DNA of 64,000 nt from Clostridium sp. DL-VIII (GTDB lineage Bacteria; Bacillota; Clostridia; Clostridiales; Clostridiaceae). The notes below the pieces were generated by a model. It did not search any database, was not told the DNA's origin, and saw only the letters and a list, made by a program, of their open reading frames with translations. Both the position numbers and the translations under genes were made by a program. The stretch covers positions 1,496,501-1,560,500 of the forward strand of contig NZ_CM001240.1 in NCBI RefSeq assembly GCF_000230835.1. The letters are read 5' to 3'. Below are positions 58,598-64,000 of this stretch, in pieces. The number at the start of each line of letters is the position of its first letter. Position 1 is the first letter of the stretch.

Positions 58598-60595
58598 CTA
58601 TATATCATCCTTATCTATCCATACTCTCATTTCACCAGCAGACCGATTTGCCCAACTGTAATATGGAATAAATGTAAGGTTAGAATTTTCATAGACAGAA
58701 GCTTCTGTGTTTCGCTTGTATAACTGATCTCTCCAATTGCTGTTTATTGTCATTTTTTTGCCCTGAACTTTGATTTTTCCAACGCCACCAAGCATTTCTG
58801 AATCAAATTCATATTTATATTCAACATCCTTAGGCAGTGTAATTAGGTGTAAGTTTTTACCGTTATCAAATTCTTCTAAGCAGTATACAAAAGGTCCTTT
58901 TTGTATAGCAACTTTTCCTACGTTATATTTAATATATGGGTTTGCTCTTATTTCCTGGATTTCCATTTTGAAATGAATTTCTATTATATCAGATTTACTC
59001 CAAGTTCTTGTAATATAAGCATAACCATTACAAATGCTATATTCAGGAATCTCACTATTAACCTTGATGGAATAAGAATTACACCATTCTGGTATTCTAA
59101 AAGCTAAACTTAAGTTAACGTTTTCTTCGCCAGCTAGAGATATTGTAATGTTTTCAGACCATGGATAGCTTGTCTCCTGTTTGACAGATATTTTATTGTT
59201 ATATACTAAAATATTTGATTCATTAGAGATATATAAGTGAATGTATAAAGTACTATTGGACACAGTATATATATACTTACCTAAAGAAGTTAAAGTTCTT
59301 GCAACATTTGGCGGACAACATGCACATCCAAACCAGGCTGGTCTTGTTGGTTTTACATGACTTTTTGTAGGATCTTTCTCGCTGGCTTCAGGATTAACTT
59401 CTAAGGGGTTTACATAAAAGAAGTGTTTACCATCTAGTGCCATTCCACTAATGACAGAATTATATAAACATTTTTCCATAACATCTCCATATATACTTAG
59501 AGGGTCATTTTTAAGCATATTATAAGCAAAAAATATTAGTCCAACTGAAGCACAGGTTTCGCTATACATTGTATCATTAGGTAAGTCATAGTCAAATGTG
59601 AAAGATTCACCTATAACAGTAGAGCCAATACCTCCTGTTATATACATTCTTTTTTCTGTTATGCTTTTCCACAATGTTTTACAAGCATCTAACATTTCTG
59701 TATCATCTGTCAAATAAGCAACATTTGCTAGAGCTGTGCACATGTATACTAGTCTTACAGCATGTCCTTCAGCATCTTTTTGTTCCAAAATCGGTTTGTG
59801 AACCTGAAAATATTTATATGAGAACCTTTCCATTCCAGGTAATATATAATTTTTATTAGGATCTTCATTTATTTGATTTTTAAGAAAATCTTTATTCTTT
59901 CCTCTCTCGGTTAAAAAATATTTGCTAAGTTTTAAATATTTTTTATTTTGAGTTATAGAATATAACTTAGCTAAGCCGATTTCTATTTCTTCATGACCAT
60001 CATATCCATGAATTTTAGATTCCTCTGGTCCGAAACAACTATCAATATTGTCAGCTAAGCGGCAAGCTATTTCCAATGCTTTTCTTTTATTAGTAGCTTC
60101 AGAGTAAGCCACAGCTGCTTCAAGAAAATGACCTGCGCAGTATAATTCATGACTTTCTAGTAGTCTTTTAAATTTTCTTTCAGGAGCATCAATAGAAAAA
60201 TAAGTATCGAGATACCCGTCTTTTTCTTGTGCCAGAGCTATTAAATCTATAACGTTATCAGCAATAGCTTCCAATTCTGAATCTGGATAGTTAACTAAAG
60301 AATATGCAGCAGCTTCTAACCATTTATAAACATCACTATCCTGAAAAACATATCCATAATGGTGACCTTTTTTTAAACCAGCAGCGATTTTAAAGTTTTC
60401 AATCGCATGACTTTTTTCAGATGGAATATTTTCATCATCTCGTTCTCTTTCAATTACTATATCAGCTTCATCATTTAAAACTTTCCATTGGTAGGGGATC
60501 ATTTTGTTTTTAACTAAATCAATATATTTAGTCCAAAACTTATCAGTGATGTTAATACTTTTTAAATTTATTTCATTACTTTTTGCACGTTCCAA
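58598..60595 (-). CDS. GH127 beta-L-arabinofuranosidase-like protein (665 aa)
   Basis: This family (DUF1680, HypBA1-like) uses a Cys nucleophile on a zinc site. The Glu-x-Cys in MYSETCASVG and the Cys pair in WFGCACCPPNVART match HypBA1 Glu338/Cys340 and Cys417/Cys418. No signal peptide, so it acts on internalised oligosaccharides. ATG follows AAGGAGAG. It is divergent from an AraC-type regulator which probably controls it. Substrate may be arabinofuranosides from plant hydroxyproline-rich glycans. Confidence 0.92.
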   Translation of the reverse strand: MERAKSNEINLKSINITDKFWTKYIDLVKNKMIPYQWKVLNDEADIVIERERDDENIPSEKSHAIENFKIAAGLKKGHHYGYVFQDSDVYKWLEAAAYSLVNYPDSELEAIADNVIDLIALAQEKDGYLDTYFSIDAPERKFKRLLESHELYCAGHFLEAAVAYSEATNKRKALEIACRLADNIDSCFGPEESKIHGYDGHEEIEIGLAKLYSITQNKKYLKLSKYFLTERGKNKDFLKNQINEDPNKNYILPGMERFSYKYFQVHKPILEQKDAEGHAVRLVYMCTALANVAYLTDDTEMLDACKTLWKSITEKRMYITGGIGSTVIGESFTFDYDLPNDTMYSETCASVGLIFFAYNMLKNDPLSIYGDVMEKCLYNSVISGMALDGKHFFYVNPLEVNPEASEKDPTKSHVKPTRPAWFGCACCPPNVARTLTSLGKYIYTVSNSTLYIHLYISNESNILVYNNKISVKQETSYPWSENITISLAGEENVNLSLAFRIPEWCNSYSIKVNSEIPEYSICNGYAYITRTWSKSDIIEIHFKMEIQEIRANPYIKYNVGKVAIQKGPFVYCLEEFDNGKNLHLITLPKDVEYKYEFDSEMLGGVGKIKVQGKKMTINSNWRDQLYKRNTEASVYENSNLTFIPYYSWANRSAGEMRVWIDKDDI

Positions 60596-60707
60596 AGTTA
60601 TCTCTCCTTATAAAATATTTCTAGGTGGACAAATACGATATTTAGTGTTGAAATTATCTAGTGTATCATTAATAAATCACCTCCATTAAATATTATTTTT
60701 TCTTTGT

Positions 60708-60736
60708 TTGACATTAAATTTTTAGCAAATTATAAT
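60708..60736 (+). promoter_or_regulatory. Promoter for the AraC regulator
   Basis: TTGACA (60708-60713), 17-nt spacer, TATAAT (60731-60736). It lies in the 238-nt divergent region that must also hold the leftward GH127 promoter. Confidence 0.78.
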
Positions 60737-60833
60737 GTAAGTAGGAATTAATAGGTTATTTTTGATTTAATTATAAATCGTTTACTTGTATGGAACAACT
60801 GACAAAATTGTGTTTTTGGTGGTGAAATCAGAT

Positions 60834-61772
60834 ATGTTATATTTTAAAACAAATGTAAGTAAACCTCTTTATTATTTTAAGTCGGGACAATTTGTTTGTG
60901 GTGAAAATTGGTACCATAAAGCTGTTACTTTTGTAAAGGATTATGAAATCATTGTTGGAATTAAAGGAACAATATATATTCAGCAAGGAAATGAACAATA
61001 TGAAATAAATCCAGGAGATGTTTTATTTTTAGTTCCTAAAGTATTACATTTTGGATATGCACCTTCACAAGAAGGCAGTAGTTTTTATTGGATTCATTTT
61101 TTGTGTAATGCCGAAGAGATGATGATAAATAAATCTGAGATTTATAAAGAAATTATTTTAATGTTAAATTCAAATGAGTCAGAAAATATTTTATTACCAA
61201 CTTTCTTTTCATTAACTGATCTAGATAAAGCATTAATTTATTTGAAACAGATACTACACACGGCTAATTCATCATATTATACACATTTATCAACTGATTA
61301 TTTGGTGTCAGAATTAACAGTTGAGCTAACTCAACAATTCATAAATTCAATTAATACATCAAATGCAGAGAGGAATGTATTAAATCAAAAATTCTTTCAA
61401 ATTCTGGAGTGGATACGGATAAATGATGGGAAAGATATATCCGTGCAAATGCTAGCAGATAGATTCAATTTTACTGCTGATCATATAAACCGCTTGTTTA
61501 AAAAAAATACTGGCACAAGTACATTAAAATATATAAATAATGTTAAAATAAACAAGTCAAAAGAATTACTAATAGGCTCCGATAAAAGTGTTAAAGAAAT
61601 CTCTCGCATACTAAGTTTTAAAGATGAAAAATATTTTATGAAACTTTTTAAGAAATACGAAGGTGTAACTCCGTCGAAATATAGAGATGCATACCCTAAA
61701 ACATATATTAATACTGACTCTCACGATCCAGATATCCCTTTACCAGATCATTTACAATCTAAAAACTTATAA
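60834..61772 (+). CDS. AraC-family regulator with cupin domain (312 aa)
   Basis: The N-terminal cupin (GTIYIQQGNEQYEINPGDVL, HFGYAPSQEGSSFYWIHFLC) is the sugar-binding part. The C-terminal two HTH motifs (VQMLADRFNFTADHINRLFK and VKEISRILSFKDEKYFMKLF) are typical AraC/XylS. ATG 60834 follows GGTGGTGAAATC; an in-frame start at 60786 is an alternative. Likely activates the divergent GH127 gene. Confidence 0.9.
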   Translation: MLYFKTNVSKPLYYFKSGQFVCGENWYHKAVTFVKDYEIIVGIKGTIYIQQGNEQYEINPGDVLFLVPKVLHFGYAPSQEGSSFYWIHFLCNAEEMMINKSEIYKEIILMLNSNESENILLPTFFSLTDLDKALIYLKQILHTANSSYYTHLSTDYLVSELTVELTQQFINSINTSNAERNVLNQKFFQILEWIRINDGKDISVQMLADRFNFTADHINRLFKKNTGTSTLKYINNVKINKSKELLIGSDKSVKEISRILSFKDEKYFMKLFKKYEGVTPSKYRDAYPKTYINTDSHDPDIPLPDHLQSKNL

Positions 61773-61937
61773 AAGTTAATTAATTGTATCACAAATTTAT
61801 ATTAAAGCTGTCTGTCAGCTGCATATTTAGGAGTCTTTAAGTAGATGTATCTACTTATTTTTTGCTATTCTAAATTAAAGTAATTAAGCCACAGATAGTA
61901 TGGAGTTTTTAACATGATTTATAGAGATTATGCATGC

Positions 61938-61984
61938 AGCAATACCCTTTAGCAAATCATTTTGCTTTGCTAAAGGGTATTGCT
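61938..61984. terminator. 19-bp perfect hairpin between convergent regulators
   Basis: AGCAATACCCTTTAGCAAA (61938-61956) and its exact complement at 61966-61984 enclose a 9-nt loop. There is no long T run on either side. It lies between the AraC gene (+) and the TetR gene (-) and probably ends both transcripts. Confidence 0.75.
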
Positions 61985-62054
61985 ATATGAGGACATCTAT
62001 ATTTTAAGTAGTTTTTATCTTTTATCTATATAATAAATATGCAATAAAATTGTT

Positions 62055-62615
62055 TTATTTATTCTTAAGTGATGAAATAAAGTCATCAATCATTACTTGA
62101 AAGCTTTCATCTATATTTATTTCACGCTGGAAATATCCAAAAGCATGCAAGGATACAAAACCATGTAGAAGACTTCGTAAGGTTCGGCTCTTATGAACCA
62201 AGAGAATTTCATCTTTAATATAAAATTCTAAAAGCTGACGAATAATATGAGAAGTTTCTCTTGCTAAACGAAACAATTCAGTATTTTCTGTACTTGGAAT
62301 ACTAATAAAAAGCCCATAAGCAACGGTATTTTCAAAGGCAAACTCTTTGTAAATAGAGGCATATTCTCTTATAGCATCGTCTCCGCTCTTGCCAACTAAT
62401 CTCTGCATTAATTTCACATTCAATTCATTTAAAAGATACACAGTCATTTCTGTTTTTAGGTTATCCATATTAGTAAAATAATTATATAAAGATTGGTATT
62501 TTATATTTAATTCTTTTGCAATTTTTTGAAAAGTGACTTGATTAATGCCAATTTCATCTGCCAAAGAAAAAGCAATTTTAATAATTCTTTCTTTTGTTAA
62601 ATTTCTTTTTTGCAT
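62055..62615 (-). CDS. TetR-family repressor (186 aa)
   Basis: N-terminal HTH (RIIKIAFSLADEIGINQVTF, then KELNIKYQSLYNYFTNMDNL) and the helical C-terminal ligand domain are typical. Divergent from an MFS exporter, with AT-rich palindromes between. It probably represses the exporter until an effector binds. Confidence 0.93.
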   Translation of the reverse strand: MQKRNLTKERIIKIAFSLADEIGINQVTFQKIAKELNIKYQSLYNYFTNMDNLKTEMTVYLLNELNVKLMQRLVGKSGDDAIREYASIYKEFAFENTVAYGLFISIPSTENTELFRLARETSHIIRQLLEFYIKDEILLVHKSRTLRSLLHGFVSLHAFGYFQREINIDESFQVMIDDFISSLKNK

Positions 62616-62718
62616 TTGATTTTCACTCCTATAATCATACGTTATAACAGTAGTTTAACATTATCAAATATAATTATCAAATTATAATTATAATAACAAA
62701 CTATAATTTATAATTTAC

Positions 62719-62737
62719 AAACTATAAAATATAGTTT
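62719..62737. promoter_or_regulatory. Palindrome in the TetR/MFS intergenic region, likely operator
   Basis: AAACTATA-AAA-TATAGTTT is a perfect 19-bp inverted repeat. A further copy of the half site (ACAAACTATAATTTATAA) lies 20-odd nt upstream. This fits a TetR operator controlling both divergent genes. The 301-nt gap 62616-62916 holds no gene. Confidence 0.65.
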
Positions 62738-62916
62738 ATAATAAAATTGCGGATAAGAGATGACTAAGAAATATAAATAATGAACAATTTAGTGTTGTGT
62801 TATTTAATAAAACTTTTATTGCTTACTATTCTATTTTATATTGTGCTATAAATATGATAATTATTATCAAAAAATCTTATCACATATTAATTTATACAAA
62901 AGAGAGGAGTATGTTT

Positions 62917-64000
62917 ATGGAAATGTGGAAGAAAAATTTAATAGTATGTTGGTTTGGAATATTTGTGGCTGCTATAGGAATGAGTCAGATTGCCCCAGTA
63001 TTACCACTTTACATACAACATCTTGGCGTTCAAGATACAGCAACAATTACAAAAATTTCAGGAATTGCCTTTGGGATCACATTTATAATTTCTGCTATTT
63101 TTTCACCAATTTGGGGAAGTGCAGCTGATAAATATGGAAGAAAGCCAATGATACTTAGAGCAAGCCTTGGTATGGCAATAACTATAGGCTGCATGGGGTT
63201 TGCACCAAACGTGTATATACTCATAGGTTTAAGGCTACTTCAAGGTGTAATTACTGGTTACAGTACAGCTTGTACTGCACTTATTGCAACTCAAACTGAT
63301 AAGGAACATGCGGGATATGCGTTAGGTACACTATCAACAGCAAGTATTGCAGGTTCTTTACTAGGCCCAACAGTTGGTGGTTTTATAGATGAGATATTAG
63401 GACTACAAAGTGTATTTTTCATAACAGGGGCTTTACTTTTAATTTCATTTATTACAACGCTTATATTTGTAAAAGAATCATTTGTTAGAGAAGAGAAAAA
63501 GGTACTTACTATTAAAGAAATTTGGAGTTCTGTTCCACAAAAAAGCTTAACTGTTACGATGTTTTTAACTTTCTTTATATTATCTGTAGCATTATATTCT
63601 GTAGAACCAATTGTAACAATATATGTTAAGCAGTTATCTAATAATAGTTCACATATTGCACTTCTAGCTGGAATTACATTTTCAGCTTCTGGCCTTGCTA
63701 ATATAATTGCTGCTCCAAGGCTTGGAAAACTTTCAGATAAGATAGGAGCTCATAAAGTAATGTTAGTATGTCTTATAGGTGCAGTGATCATTTTTATACC
63801 ACAAGCTTTTGTGCAAAATACTTGGCAGTTAATGGGACTTCGATTTCTATTGGGACTAGCATCTGCAGGGCTTAATCCATCTGTAAATATTATATTAAAA
63901 AAAATAACACCATCTTCTCTTACTGGCAGAGTATTTGGTTTTAATATGTCAGCAGGATATTTGGGGGTATTTGGAGGTTCAGTCTTAGGTGGTCAGATTG
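62917..64000 (+). CDS. MFS multidrug exporter, DHA1-type, truncated by window end
   Basis: The frame EMWKKNLIVCWFGIFVAAIG runs open from ATG 62917 (AGAGAGGAG at 7 nt; ATG 62911 also in frame) to the last base. It has at least ten TM helices so far, motif A as GSAADKYGRKPM, and GLRLLQGVITGYSTACTALI. It is most like drug exporters of the MDR/NorA-Bmr type. The C-terminus is outside the window. Divergent TetR gene suggests inducible efflux. Confidence 0.92.
   Translation, partial: MEMWKKNLIVCWFGIFVAAIGMSQIAPVLPLYIQHLGVQDTATITKISGIAFGITFIISAIFSPIWGSAADKYGRKPMILRASLGMAITIGCMGFAPNVYILIGLRLLQGVITGYSTACTALIATQTDKEHAGYALGTLSTASIAGSLLGPTVGGFIDEILGLQSVFFITGALLLISFITTLIFVKESFVREEKKVLTIKEIWSSVPQKSLTVTMFLTFFILSVALYSVEPIVTIYVKQLSNNSSHIALLAGITFSASGLANIIAAPRLGKLSDKIGAHKVMLVCLIGAVIIFIPQAFVQNTWQLMGLRFLLGLASAGLNPSVNIILKKITPSSLTGRVFGFNMSAGYLGVFGGSVLGGQI

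Noticed and set aside
62841..63128. 95-codon open frame at the start of the MFS region
   Set aside because: It is out of frame with the real transporter frame, which runs open from 62917 to the window end with clear MFS motifs.
1..64000. tRNA genes or CRISPR arrays
   Set aside because: No cloverleaf-like sequence at the att sites and no regularly spaced direct repeats were found. The attachment site is a protein gene.

Overview
The window is low-GC DNA from a solventogenic-type Clostridium, most like C. beijerinckii and its relatives. I infer this from base composition, strong AGGAGG ribosome sites, and the gene order rsmE-mtaB-hinT-rpsU-yqeY-yqfC-yqfD-pgpH-ybeY-dgkA-era-recO-ccpN-ppdK. That host order is interrupted by one complete prophage of about 44.3 kb (about 221-44500). 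No rRNA, tRNA or CRISPR array was seen.

Prophage. A large serine integrase has inserted the phage inside the fourth gene part of the host cluster, the tRNA methylthiotransferase gene mtaB. The original 5' end of mtaB lies at 94-237 and stops just past the junction. The rest of the gene lies at the far end (44502 onward). The phage right end supplies a new ribosome site, start codon and about 34 codons ending in nearly the same peptide as the lost end, so mtaB reads through in frame at 44398-45777. From left to right the prophage has: integrase; a HicAB toxin-antitoxin pair with a palindromic operator in its promoter; four leftward XRE regulators and an SOS-box-driven microprotein; a divergent early promoter; early genes, including a Spo0E-like phosphatase, an HUH-type Rep, a VRR-NUC nuclease and a ParA/YopX/ParB cluster with a GC-rich palindrome inside parB; small unknown genes separated by duplicated intergenic modules; a tyrosine recombinase and a sigma-like late regulator; then HNH, terminase, portal, protease and capsid genes; a contractile tail in PBSX order (sheath, tube, -1 frameshifted chaperone, tape measure, hub, baseplate); tail fibres, holins and an amidase endolysin. 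It is therefore an HK97-fold myovirus with plasmid-like replication and partition genes.

Accessory arm (37.3-44.3 kb). It carries a membrane-protein gene broken by one TGA, an unrecognised soluble-plus-4TM gene pair behind its own operator-like promoter, a vestigial second copy of the endolysin 3' end, an aldo/keto reductase, many terminator hairpins with no genes between them, a 37-residue membrane peptide, and a zinc-ribbon/TM/triple-Ltp protein likely to give superinfection exclusion.

Right flank (44.4-64 kb). This is housekeeping DNA for tRNA modification, ribosome function, sporulation-linked YqfC/YqfD, c-di-AMP turnover (PgpH), rRNA maturation (YbeY, Era), repair (RecO, with a CTG start) and the CcpN/PpdK carbon switch, with a structured possible RNA between ccpN and ppdK. 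After it come a GH127 arabinofuranosidase divergent from an AraC regulator, and a TetR regulator divergent from an MFS exporter that runs off the window.
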